Translations under genes and position numbers: made by a program | In this document: positions 35,156 through 46,900 of the stretch, piece after piece | How positions within the stretch are numbered: the stretch's first letter is position 1 | Layout: every line of letters begins with the position of its first letter | Notes under the pieces: generated by a model | What the model was told of the DNA's origin: nothing | Databases searched by the model: none | What the model saw: only the letters and a program-made list of their open reading frames with translations | Assembly: GCA_024195265.1 (NCBI GenBank) | Contig: JAJLRJ010000013.1 | Location: forward strand, 18,112,021-18,176,020 | From: Dendrophyllia cribrosa | Lineage: Eukaryota; Cnidaria; Anthozoa; Scleractinia; Dendrophylliidae | DNA: 64,000 nt | Direction of reading: 5' to 3'

Positions 35156-35300
35156 AGTGTAGTTTTCACGTTCAAAGTCAATGTTATAAAACCGTATTAC
35201 GTCAACCTTGAGGGACCACCGCTCAATACACCACCACACGTGTGCCTTGCCGCATGACATGTCAAACGAATTGTAATATTACTGATGATAGAGATAAGTA
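35156..35300 (+). pseudogene. GTPase copy 3, C-terminal Cys-rich remnant
   Basis: The frame reads VVFTFKVNVIKPYYVNLEGP then NTPPHVCLAA and a stop. It corresponds to FTFKVRVNKPTYINLEGT...TTTCVPC of copy 2, followed in another frame by TCQTNCNITDD (copy 2: TCHKNCKIPDD). Stops and a frame change show decay. It lies about 1.2 kb downstream of the truncated G domain, same strand. Confidence 0.75.
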
Positions 35301-36663
35301 TTGTTAACTGTTTTATTTTGACTGGACAACTTAGGAAAGTTCGTGCATTTTTAGAAGAATGAGTGAAACCCATTTCGACAACAGACGTTTTTGGGAAGGA
35401 ATAGATGTAAATTTTTCACTTTAGAGCCAATCATAAAAGACTTAGGTTAGCCTAATTAGCTGAGAAACCAGTTTTACAAGTTTCCCAACTAGTCAACATA
35501 AGAGGAGCTTGAGCAGGAGCCCATCAATATTGATGGGCTCCTGGCTTGAGCGATTTACTCAGTGTAGCCAGAATTGTTCAGTCAAAGCAGTGTAAAGTTC
35601 ACAACCACATTAAAGAATGAAAACAGTCAAGAACGTTATAATATTTTTCTCTTAAGGTGGCTCGACTGTTTTTTTTGGCGACATAACACCCCAACTTTGA
35701 ACGGCTGATACTTCACTGTCCGAGCTCGGTCAGGCAAGCTGCTTCACACATATACTAGACATGAAATGAACTTTCCAAAAAAGTAGATTTGAATGACATC
35801 GGTGTTACCATAGCAACGATTTGATGACGTCGTGGTTTTTGCATATTAGTAATTTTCTCAACATCTAGACCTAAACTTTTAAAATGACTGTATGCCTCTT
35901 ATAGTCTAGATGTAAGTCTTCAAGACCGCAAAGTTTTAAAAAATTCTATGAGAGCGTTTTCAAATAAAATTGGGTTGAATATTTTCCATAAAAAATTTAA
36001 AGATTCCATTACTTTCTGTTATTTCGTCGATACCAGCGTTTTCCTGACAAATTGAAACAATATTTTCACCATATATTATTCATGTGCCATAAAAGTACAT
36101 TCCTTGAAGGTTTCACCCTGTTTGCTTCACTAGATTTCAGTTGATGTGATCAGAAGCAATGTCTCAAATATGCTCATTCTACTCACAGAAGTAACACGTT
36201 TGTTAGGGATGCGTTTATTTAAAAACTAGTCGATGAATTTTTTTTAAAATCTTTCGATCTAAAGTTATACATGTAATGCACGACCTCTGTAAATTTCAAG
36301 TGCATTGAATCATTTTAAGGGCGCGAAATACAATTAAAAGTATAAGGGACTTTTGCATTCGTCTTCCAAAGTTTCATTGCCGTATTATTTGTTGACAGCT
36401 GGTTTATTTCAGGACTTTCTCATTTGTCTACATTCTACATATTTGCGCGCTTTTGAAACAACACGTTTGCCATGCCTGCATGCTCCAAAGCGATCGTGAA
36501 AATTCTTTTCATAGTACAATGACCACAATGGCAATTAAAATAAGGCTGCGGTCATGCACATGTAACACGTTTAAAATTTATTCAAAATTATTTTATCAAG
36601 CCTTGTAGACATAATTTTTCATAACATTTCAAAATGTTTTTGTTTTTGTTGTATTTTAGCACC
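35301..36663. other. Intergenic DNA, nothing firm
   Basis: No gene. A short hairpin TGATGGGCTCC/GGAGCCCATCA near 35515-35541. Confidence 0.35.
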
Positions 36664-38007
36664 TTAAGGACGTTCGCGCGAAAATCTTCTAACATTGATT
36701 TTTTTGTAAAACTTTTGCTACAGCTAGGTTATGAGCTCAAGTGAATTAAGGCCTGGGTCCCTGTCGATTTTAAAGGGGGTGGTCTAACGTAAACGGATTC
36801 AGAGATATCTCTTAGATAGCAATTTAGGCCAAACCGCAAACATAAACTGTTCAAAATGTATATATAATATTGTGGATTTTTTCATCACGTGACCATTCAC
36901 ACCCAATTTTGCAAGAAATCCGTTGACTCAAAATTCCCACCAGTAAACAATAGTTTTCTTAACAAATTTTACGTCCTAACTATGGCTATCAGTATTGTTC
37001 TTGGAACAGCGGGTGGAATGAGAGAAAACCATTTAACGGTTTTCTTTTGAACCGATTTTAAGTTGGAGTAGGACTGTCACTAGTAAAAAACAGGAAATAA
37101 CACCTGACCAGTGCAACGGTCCGAACCATTCCAGCCGGGTTTCCTAATCCCTGCCCATGCTGAATGTTTTTATAAAGAAAAACTAAATCTGGGTATGCAG
37201 CTAGTGGTGGGAATCTTTATTTGTGTTTTTTCGAGATAAAGGGCGTGGTCAGTCACGTGACCAGACACTTTGAAATTCTTTATTCTAGTTTCTATACTTT
37301 ATGTCATTTAACCATCATTTGTTCCTTCATTACGTCTCAAAGAGCGAGTTTTGGAAAATAAACTAAAAGATCAAAACCAATTTTGATCCAGGCCTTAATT
37401 CACTTGAGAGTTGTTTGTGTCAGAAATGCAAAAAAATGAGGGGGTCACCGACATCGTTTCCGAGATAAGATATTTGAAAGGCGACCCTAATTTTGAAAAA
37501 AAATGGTCTTCCTTACGGGATGAGACCCCAATGTCTGTAAGTCTAAAAATATTGCAAATAAATCTCCAAAATGCAACTTTTTTCCCCAAATTTTATGCGA
37601 GTAGGTCTGTTCAGCAAATTCATTCAACTGGTGACGTTTTTTAAAGTAAATTTAATCTTTAAAGAACAGTATTTGCAAACTCTGACAGCCGCAAATTGGC
37701 AGGATTCGATGTCGCGCGGGTAGAAAAATGGAAAAACATTAAACTTCCTACATTGATTTTTTGTTCATTTTTTCACAATCTGTCGAGAAGTAGCAAAGAA
37801 AATTATCTATCAAAAAAAAAAAATTGGGGGTCACCGACCATCCAAGCAAGTTAAATCTAAGCAAAGTTAACGCATCGGCTACCAGTCCTTTATGTGCTTA
37901 GATTTCTTCTCTTGCGCGCGCGCTCGTGCATGACGTAGCATGGTGTTGCGACATGAATTGCGTGCGCAGTAAGGATGCGCATAAACAATTAGCGCATACG
38001 TCCTTAA
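36664..38007. mobile_element. TTAA-flanked element, ~1.34 kb (piggyBac-like MITE candidate)
   Basis: TTAAGGACGTTCGCGCG at 36664 and its inverted counterpart GCGCATACGTCCTTAA ending at 38007 give short inverted ends GGACGT..GCGC within a TTAA duplication. No transposase ORF lies inside. The ends are short and imperfect. Confidence 0.45.
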
Positions 38008-38603
38008 AACTTCACCCGAAATTTTCTCAAAAACGCTTCCATAGAAATTTATGAAATTTTGTACAGATTGAACATGCGGAGAGCGTTTTCTAAAATTATC
38101 TCTTGGTGACAAGAAATTCGGTTTTACGTAAAATGGGAGATGACGTAATTCCGCTGCTATGGCAATTCCGATTTCCATAAAACGTACCCCATCTGAAACT
38201 TTAATCAGTCACTAGTACAGCTGTGGCGATCGATTTTACGTTGGATTGTTTATGGTGGTACACAAGTTTCTCAAAGTTAAAAGGTATCGTCACTCAAAAA
38301 CCCAGTCGACCAACCTAACGGTGGCTCCAAAAAGTTTTTTGGCGCGCGAGGCATGGGCTCGAAAATGGTGCGAACGTGCGCTTATTTATTTTGATGAAGA
38401 GGTTTTTGCGGTAGCTAAATTGTTTATTGCGCTCGTTCCACGCGGTAAATATTTATAAAAATTGGCACATTTGTAGGATTTTCTTGGTTTGTGATCACAA
38501 AAAAAAGACAACAATTTTTGTACATACACAAACCCAATAAACGTAAAAAACGAAAAGTGAGTAAATTGCCGAAAATGATGTACCGATCTTTTTATGGCTT
38601 TGT

Positions 38604-38886
38604 CAGATGAAACCAGAAACCCATAAGTGGGTTGAAACATGTAACTCGCATTCACAGCTTCTGAATATTCATTTTTTTGCTTAGTACCATATTTGGAAAC
38701 CCCTCGGTCCAGGGAAATTGGAAGCAAGTTGTTCTAGCGAATTGATTGGTTAATATTTTTATCTTGATTTTCCAAATATGGCTGTGACAACTTCTTAGCA
38801 AATTGAATAATCGGAAGCTTGTTTTAAAGCGTACAAGAGACAGTTGCACGTTTCAACCCACTTATGGGTTTCTGATGAAACTTACT
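38604..38886. repeat. Inverted pair of GATGAAAC...ACCCATAAGTGGGTTGAAAC
   Basis: A ~36 bp sequence containing AAACCCATAAGTGGGTT (38617-38633) recurs inverted at 38850-38885, spaced by ~210 bp. The GATGA...GAAAC flanks around a hairpin recall hammerhead-like retroelement ends, but the boxes are not canonical. Confidence 0.45.
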
Positions 38887-38992
38887 GAATTCTTATTAGG
38901 AGTATTTACCGTGTAAAAAAACGAGAAAAGCCTGGAACAACAAGCCCAACAACCCAATCAGTGGTTGCCACTGTAACGAGACAAGACTGCCA

Positions 38993-39262
38993 AATAGCGT
39001 TCCGCCCAGGTGACGTCATATTTGGCAGCATTGCATTGTGGGATCGAAATGCGGACAAATATTTCAAAATGGTTGCCTCGGAAACACCAGTTTTTGCGAT
39101 TCCTGTACATGTTGTAGATAATTGTCGAGTTGTACCCAGAATAGTGCTTCGTAACACCTGCTTTTTTCGTAGCTACCTGCATAGTTCTTGAATGTTTGTA
39201 CGCATTTCAATCCCATGATACTGCGCGCCAATTCTATTTTTTGAATCTGGGCGGAACGCTAT
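38993..39262. mobile_element. MITE-like inverted repeat, 270 bp
   Basis: AATAGCGTTCCGCCCAG (38993-39009) is perfectly inverted at 39246-39262. No target duplication was established and no ORF inside is supported. Confidence 0.5.
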
Positions 39263-40073
39263 TAGATTTCTCCGTAAAGGCCGGAGAAAGCCTAAGCTAC
39301 GTGTATGTGTATATTATGCCTAGTATCGCGTAACAAAACTCTCGAAAGACAGCAATAAGATCATGTATATTTTATTTGCAAGACTAGTTAATAACAAAAA
39401 AAAAAAATAAATAACAATATGGAGCCACCAAAAACAAACTTGTTTCCTGAAACGGCAATGAAAATCGAAATGGGGTTGAAGTTCAAGGTGAGTTCGCGTG
39501 TTATTAGATTTCTGAGAGGAGGGTGCGGGGTTGAGTGATTTTGAAAAATGATATCCTGCAACTACGACATTCAGGGGACATCTCCTTTAAGGGGACAGTA
39601 ACTTTTGTCGAGACGAAACGCTTACACAATCTTTTCATTTGTTACCTCTAGTAAAGGCACATCTTTATTTAAGGAGACGAGGACACTTTTTGATTGATAA
39701 TATAGGTCAAGGATGATCAAACAACAGCTCATGTTTTATTCGTCTTATTCGAAGACAATTGTTGAATTAGTTTTAGTACATTATCAGTGGTGTGGTCGTT
39801 TCTGTTAAAGCAGAACCGATATAATCACAGGCAGCCCAAGCTTAGTACGTGATGGTACTTTGTTATTACACAACGAACGATTCAATAAACTTTGTATGGG
39901 AAATTCATTTTAGTCTCATATATGCTAAAATAAAGCTTTAATGTAGAAGTAAACTTCACTTACCTCAACATTGTGTTTTCGTTGTGTCTTTTATGCAATT
40001 TGGGCGCAAATGATGTTCATTTTAGATGGTTTTGTGGCTTACGAGTTTTCGCGATGTCGTTGGTTGGGCTCAT
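39263..40073. other. Intergenic DNA upstream of FAF1, nothing recognised
   Basis: No gene or clear repeat was found; AT-rich non-coding sequence. Confidence 0.35.
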
Positions 40074-40201
40074 CCTCGGTGTAAAAACCTGCAAACTCAC
40101 GAGTGACGTAAAACAAAGAATACAAAAGGTACTGAATCAATAGAGTGCAAGACAACAAAGGTAGAAAACAAAGAAAAAAGTCACAGGTTTTTACACCGAG
40201 G
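40074..40201. mobile_element. Small foldback/MITE, 128 bp
   Basis: CCTCGGTGTAAAAACCTG (40074-40091) is perfectly inverted at 40184-40201 around a ~92 bp centre. The target duplication is unclear. Confidence 0.5.
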
Positions 40202-40375
40202 TAAACCCGTTGGTTGTCGTTTCCACTCATAAAGCGAAGCTTTAATTTACACACAGAGTTAATTCTCTGATTCCTTCTTTGTATCACCAGTGCTACGTGG
40301 CTCAACATTTATTTGTACCCTTCACATTCTCATTGCCATGAATTACCACCTTATTACCACAATCTGCTCCCGTAC

Positions 40376-40449
40376 GGCCTCGTGGCTCAAGCGGTAAAGC
40401 GACGGAAGATCTAATCCGGAGGTCGTGGGTTCGAATCCCACCGAGGTCA
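40376..40449 (+). tRNA. tRNA-like sequence (pseudogene or SINE head)
   Basis: A cloverleaf can be drawn: a 7-bp acceptor stem (40376-40382 with 40442-40448), a 3-bp D stem, a 4-bp anticodon stem CGGA/TCCG, and a perfect T arm GTGGG-TTCGAAT-CCCAC (40425-40441). The anticodon loop AGATCTAA has 8 bases, so the anticodon is ambiguous (TCT if shifted) and a functional tRNA is doubtful. Internal A- and B-box-like sequences fit a tRNA-derived SINE; the following ~250 bp may be its body. Confidence 0.5.
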
Positions 40450-40933
40450 AAGAGACTTTTTTCTTTCCCTCGTACCGTGTGGTCCCTCATTTCCTTACTA
40501 GGGCTAACGCTCAGTACAGGGTAGCCTCTTCCAGGCGTTTAGATGGTGGGGAGCAGCGACAAGCGGCGCGCCGCGCTAGGGTCGGCGCGAGGGAAGACTG
40601 GGAGCTCCCCTCGTTTTTTTCTCCTGCGCCCGATTTTTCTTTCGCGCCCCACAAACTGAACGCCTGGAACAGGCTAAGTACAGGGAAATTTATGGGTTAA
40701 CCTTATCCAAAGAGTAGTCGTGGGACTTGTCGGACTTTGATTAATCCAAAATTTAGTTTTTAAAATTCGTTTGGGGATTAATCTTTTTTACATAAGCTTA
40801 TTTGCTATAAGTGCAAATTTGCGACATATTTCTTTTCAAGTACTTCCTAGATTGTCGTCACTTCCGCTTTCTCATTCTGATGCATGCAATCATCAACGCA
40901 TGCGCCTGGTTTGTTATTAACAAAAAATCCAAG
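40450..40933. other. FAF1 upstream region / possible SINE body
   Basis: A GC-rich stretch (40525-40680) with GGCGCGCCGCGC differs from its AT-rich surroundings and follows the tRNA-like head. The last 150 bp before FAF1 would contain its promoter and 5' UTR; no TATA box is evident. Confidence 0.35.
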
Positions 40934-40978
40934 ATGGCGGGAGACGGAGACCGGGAGATGGTGCTCGCAAACTTTCAG
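40934..40978 (+). CDS. FAF1: FAF1 exon 1
   Basis: The start codon is in AAGATGGCGG, also a YY1-like motif common at housekeeping starts. 15 codons, donor CAG|GTAAAT, phase 0. Begins the UBA domain. Confidence 0.88.
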
Positions 40979-43900
40979 GTAAATCTGTCATTTTCCTGTT
41001 TTCTTAGTCTTTTACTTTGCATACAAATTCTTTTTTTAATTTGTATTCAGAGCATAACTGGGATCGAGAACCTAGACGAATGTATAACGCTCTTGGACCA
41101 TCATAACTGGGACTTAATGGTACGAAGTTTTTTTTTTTCAGCTTATTTTTGTCATATGCTTGTATTTCGTCAGGCTCACTTATTTATATTTCAATTGCCT
41201 TTAAAATTCCTTTTCTAGGCTTGTGTGAATTCAGTTCTTGCCGACGAAACGGACTCTCCTATACGGTAAATGTGCAAATGCTGTATTTAATAAGCTTTAA
41301 TGTTGAATATTGAAAATGAATCAGTTTCTCTCCGTTCGAACAAAAATTTTAATATGACGCGATCTCCACATTTCACCTTGCATTTTCTTGCTCTTCTTAA
41401 ACCTAAATCGCACATTATCTTGACTGTTCGAGATATATAAATACATAAATGAAAATTTAGACAATGTCAAATGCATTGATTATATTAGTATGTGAAAAAG
41501 TTAATTATTAACTGACTCATGACAGACCACCAAAAAACAACTGGTTTTGCAATTGAATGATCTGCTCACTTATGTAAGCCTATTATATTATCTTTTCTTC
41601 AAATTATTTACTGCCATTTTAGTAATTAAAACTATGATAATAAATAAAGAAAGATGGCACAGAATGTTAACCTCGGTAATGAAATGAGAAAGAGCTACAG
41701 TGTAATTTTCATCATGTAACCAGGGCCGTAGCGAGAAAAAAATAAGGACTGAGGCAATATCCATGGTTATTTGCTTACTTTCTCCTTAAAAAACATCTGA
41801 CTTTCCCCGAAAAAAAAAATGACTGAAGCAAGTGCCTAGGCTTGCCTCATACTGGCTATGGCTCTGGTAACAAGTGTGGAAGTAGGAAAAAAAATCTGAG
41901 TCAATGACAGGATTTAAACCTATGACCATCCACACACTGGTCGGATGCTCTAACCACTGAGCTATAAGAGAAACGTGGCAGCTAGGCCATATACTAGGTT
42001 CATGTATGATGATATTCATGATCATTTACAAAGATTGTGTAATGTAGTATTGTGCTTTGATGCAAGGGTGCTTACCATTTGCCAGAACGAGCTGCCAGAT
42101 TGGTCAGTTCATCAGCAGAATGCACTTTTCCCCTACTTCTCAATCCAGCTGGCTACATGTAGTTTTGACAAATTAATGGTAAGGTCTGCTGAGAGTTTTA
42201 ACATGAGCCATTTCATTTTTATAACTTGTTCACGTGATGACCATGTGAAATGATTTCATCCTTTGCTAATTTTATCCCTGCCTTCCATACTGGAAAATCA
42301 TGTAAATATAATGTTTTTTCGTCAGGGTAAATACAAAACATTGTGAGGGATGATTTCATTCCAGAATGAAACTGTTTTCAGTTTCACCAAAATGAAACCA
42401 AGAATGTATACATGTGTAAATAGAAACAAAAAGAAGTATTTCAAAAGTTTCTCAACAGCTTGTCAGTTAAGGTTACAGTTTATTGCTCACATGTATGGGT
42501 CTCTTGGATGCCAAGTGGCCCTTTATTTTATAGTTTAGCCCAACATTTTGCTCTATGGAAAGTAAGTCATTGTGGGATGAACAAATCTTGGATTTCATGT
42601 AAATGTAGACTAAGCCATGTTTCTCCTTGCCTTGCCATTTCTAAGTTAAAGTCCAACCTCCTTAATATGGACATCAAAGGGACAGACCAAAGTGACCGCA
42701 TTATAGAGGTGTCCATATTATATATATAAAAGTAGGGATTGTATAAATATTCTTATCTTTGGAGAGAACTGTCCGTAATAGAGAGGTGTTCGTATTATGG
42801 AGGTTCCCATCAGTAGAGGTTTGATTTGTACTTATTATAATTATAATGTAATATTGCTCTGATATTTAACTCTAATATATTTGCCTGTCTAGTCTGCCTG
42901 AGGCTCCCACAGCTGACAGACATTCTCCTGTTACTGACCAATCTTCGATGGTGCCATCTATAGCTTCAGTTTCTGTTGGTGAAGTTGTTGGAAGATCAAT
43001 CCCTCTACAGCCGCCCTCAAGAAGAATAAAATTCTTAATTGAATGGAGAGAACAAACCATTCCTATTGTGTTAGAGGACAATGAGACAATAGGTAGACAC
43101 AACTACATGTAGATTTACAATAATTATTAGCTGTACTACACTGTAATAGAATTATAATTAGTTTGTGCATTAATCGACTTGTCATTTTACACACTTTAAT
43201 TATGGTACTTGGTTGTTCTTTTACCAGAATTTTGCATGTCACAAATTTTCTCTCCATGACAAAAGATTCAGGTCCATCCATGATAATCTGCATTTTCCTC
43301 TCAAAATAAGGATTGGGCCTGGGCCCTCTGGGCCACTCCTGTTGATTTGCCACTGCATCAGTTGTTAAATTTTGATTAACCCAATTATACAAACACTTGA
43401 TCAGTCCTTGTATATGTTTATTAATGTTCAGGAACAATCAAGCGAATGCTGGAGATGCAACTTGGAATACCAATGGGTCAGCAAAGCCTTCTGGGATGGC
43501 CGAACCATTTACAGTTAAATGATGATGTAAGATGATAATGTACATTGTACACTGTTGATGGAGTGTGACATAAAATTAATGTGTAACTAGCTACATGTAG
43601 GTGGCTGTCTCTGAAGAAGCCAGCTCCACAAGGAATGCAGCCAGTCATATTGGTAAACTAAAATCCAAGTTGCTGAATGCCAACTCGTGGATATAAAATG
43701 CTCTAAATAAACGTTTCTGCACACCTTCAGACTCTTCCCTCTTTTACAATGTAGACCTTTTGCTTTAATGACCCCCCCCCCCCTCCCCCACCACCACCAT
43801 CTGGTACAATTCCCCACCCTCTCCTCCCTCCCTTAGGCAGGTGAACAATACATATTGTGAGCTCGATGTGTACAAATGATCAAGCAATCAAGTGAAACTT

Positions 43901-46900
43901 TTACACAAAACCACAACTCCTTCAGTGTTTCGAACATTTACAAGTTAAAAAGCTATGGTTCCAAGCCTGATGTTTTTTTAGTCATTTTAAACTTAAAAAT
44001 CATATTTACTGTACATAGTTGCTGGCCACAATAATAGCAATTACCCAGCTATTTATGACAGCCCCGAGTTTTTACATGTAAGTCCATTAAAATGCAAGAC
44101 TATTTTGTTTGCCAAAGCCACATTAAACTGATCCACCAGTGAAAAGTGATGTATAATTATTTTGGTGATTTATTCATTATTTTTTCTCTGCAGAGTGTAC
44201 TTAACTCTTTAAACTTAAGAGAAGAGACAGCGCTGATTTTAATCAGTCGTGCAGTAACACAGACACCAAAGGAAAGTCAACCATGCTCATTGAAAAGAAC
44301 TATGAATGGCGAAACTAGGTACATTTGTATGATTTTCAAAAATTCTACCTGTTATTATACTATTCTTTGCATAATTATCATATATTTATACATGTAGTAC
44401 TGCCATTTAAAGTGCCCCTGTGATCAAATTTTTTTATTTTCATTTTTTTACATTTTCCTGTACAATTAGACTTTCTTACTCATCTTGCCAAATTTCAATT
44501 CATTACGAACATCAGAAGTCATTTTATTTTAACATTTATTTCCAAGAATTTACGGCCGCCATTAATCAACCTTGTTCCAAGGCTTGGTTGCGAATGGGAA
44601 AAAGTGATGTCAAAGACTCAAACATACCTCACGGGTTGAAATTATAATAACAATAAGTATTGAAAATCAGGCGAAAAGCAACAAAAACTTTGGACTTGTT
44701 CTTCGTGCAATTTTCTATGCTTATTGTTATTATAATTTCAACCTGTGAGGTATGTTTGAGTCTTTGACGTCACTTTCTCCCATTCGCAACCAAGCCTTGG
44801 AACAAGGTTGATTAATGGCGGCCGTAAATTCTCGGAAATAAATGTTAAAATAAAATGACTTCTGATGTTCGTAATGAATTGAAATTTGGCAAGATGGGTA
44901 AGAAAGTCTATAATAATACACAAAAATGTAAAAAAATGAAAATCAAAAATTTGATCACAGGGGCACTTTAACCCTTTTGTGGCCACATGCGACTGAAGTC
45001 ACCTTACCCATAAGTGGCCAAAGGCAACTACATGACTGTATGGTATGGAAAATAAAATACCAGTATTTGGTCATGGAGAGAATGAACTTTGAGGAAACTT
45101 GGCCACAAAAGAAGTAAAGGACCCTGCCCAGATAAGCCTCCAATGCAGACATTCTCTGGTCTTATTACCCACTCCTTGGCCACAAAAGGGGTAAAGGACC
45201 CTGTTGAAGGCACAAATGTAATAACTAGTCACAAATGTAATAAAGGTCACAAGTGTAATAACATTTGGTCACAAATGTAATAAAGGTCACAAGTGACAAA
45301 ACAAGTGTAACAATTGTAACAAACATCTTCACGAGGATAAGAAAGCAAATCACACAAAATCACAAATCACTCCTTCTTTTTCTTTATAACGGGTAGATTA
45401 TACTTTGTAGGATTCTTAGTGTTAACTGAACACATGTTTATTTGTGCCGCTTGTCTTTCATTGGGCGGTCATGTAGCTGGTCTGTTTTCCGTATATTGAT
45501 TTCCTGTTGATTTTGGTCTTAACAGAATTTGACCTATAAAATATTGTAGCATTTCCTTTGATCTCTTCCAAGGTGTTAAGCTTTTTATTGCCCGCGGCGT
45601 ATTAACCTTCTACAAAGGTTTTAAAGTTGCTCTAGTTTACTCCAAAGTGTCTGGATCAGAATAACTAGTTATTTTGACTGCTGTTTTCCCTCTCCCAAAA
45701 TATGGGAGAGGCTGTACCTTTCCAAACAAGCTCAGTGACTGGTTAACGAAACAATAGGTTAAACAACAGAAACAATAGCCCTAGACCTAAACACAATAGA
45801 AGCTACAGTACTACGGGGCCAATAAAAATAGAGGTCTGGAAGAGCTACTGTACTACTCCAAAATATCGAAAAACAATTCACCGCAAGACTGACCATGGCC
45901 GGTGTCTTTTATTAGAATTAGTTGGTTTTTGGACTTGCCAGTAATGCGCTTACTCAAATCAGCTACCTGCTTTGGGGATTTTCAGATCCCCTGAAACGAT
46001 ACGTGAGGAAATAGTAAGTTATTTGGAGAACAATGCAGTCGATGACGAGGGTTTTCCGCTTTTGGAGTTTCTTCCAGAGTTTACTTCTTGGGGAGAATAT
46101 TTAGAATACATGGCCAGATGTAACACTTTTGGGGATCAAATAACTCTATTTGCAGCAGCAAATCTATATAATATTAACATTCAAGTCATATCTACGCTTG
46201 GACCTGGTGCACAGCACTTATTTCAACCCTCATCAAGTGCCCCACTGGCCACTGTGTACCTCGGTCATTTCGCTCTGGGTGAGCATTACGTGAGTCTTAT
46301 GCCATGGTTTTGTGATAGTCAAAATGATGGGCCTGAATGCGATGGCGGAAGTGGGCGGGGCACAGGTGGCGATAGCGGAAGTAGTGTGGACAAAGATGTT
46401 GATGGCGAAAGTAGAGGAGATACAGGTGGTGACGGCAGAAGAGACAGGGACATGGAAGGTGATGGCGGAAGCGGCGGGGACACCGGTGGTGATGGCGAAA
46501 TTAGAGGGGATACAGGTGGTGACGCAGAAGTGACGGGGACATGGAAGGTGATGGCGGAAGTAGAGGGACCACAAGTGGTGTTGGCGGAAGTGGCGGGGGA
46601 CACAGGTGGTGATGGCGAAATTAGAGTGGATACAGGTGGTGACGGCAGAAGTGACGGGGACACGGAAGATGATGGCGAAAGTAGAGGGATCACAAGTGGT
46701 GTTGGCAAAGGGGATACAGGTGGTGAAGGTGGAAGTGGCGGGGACGCAGACGACGAGCTACGGAATGGAGTAGAATCAGGCTACACACAGCATTTTTTAA
46801 ACAACGATGTGCTGGAAAGTATCATCAAGATTACCTTGAAGGCCTTCCTGTTCATGAGAGCATCCTTAAGAGCTGTGAATACATTCTTCAGAGAAACCGT

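Noticed and set aside
35654..36667. TTAAGGTG...CACCTTAA as another TTAA element
   Set aside because: The inverted ends agree over only about eight bases including TTAA; too weak to call.
40302..40490. 62-codon - strand ORF with GGIRTHDLRIRS
   Set aside because: A well-known spurious translation of tRNA-like sequence; it covers the tRNA-like feature at 40376.
41786..42025. 79-codon - strand ORF with [11 protein letters not shown]
   Set aside because: A translation of a tRNA-derived SINE remnant, not a protein gene.
44420..44921. Two ORFs on opposite strands with nearly identical peptides
   Set aside because: They are the same sequence in the two arms of the foldback MITE.
46233..46708. Pro/Ser-rich ORFs antisense to the OTU gene
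   Set aside because: Shadows of the in-frame minisatellite; low complexity only.
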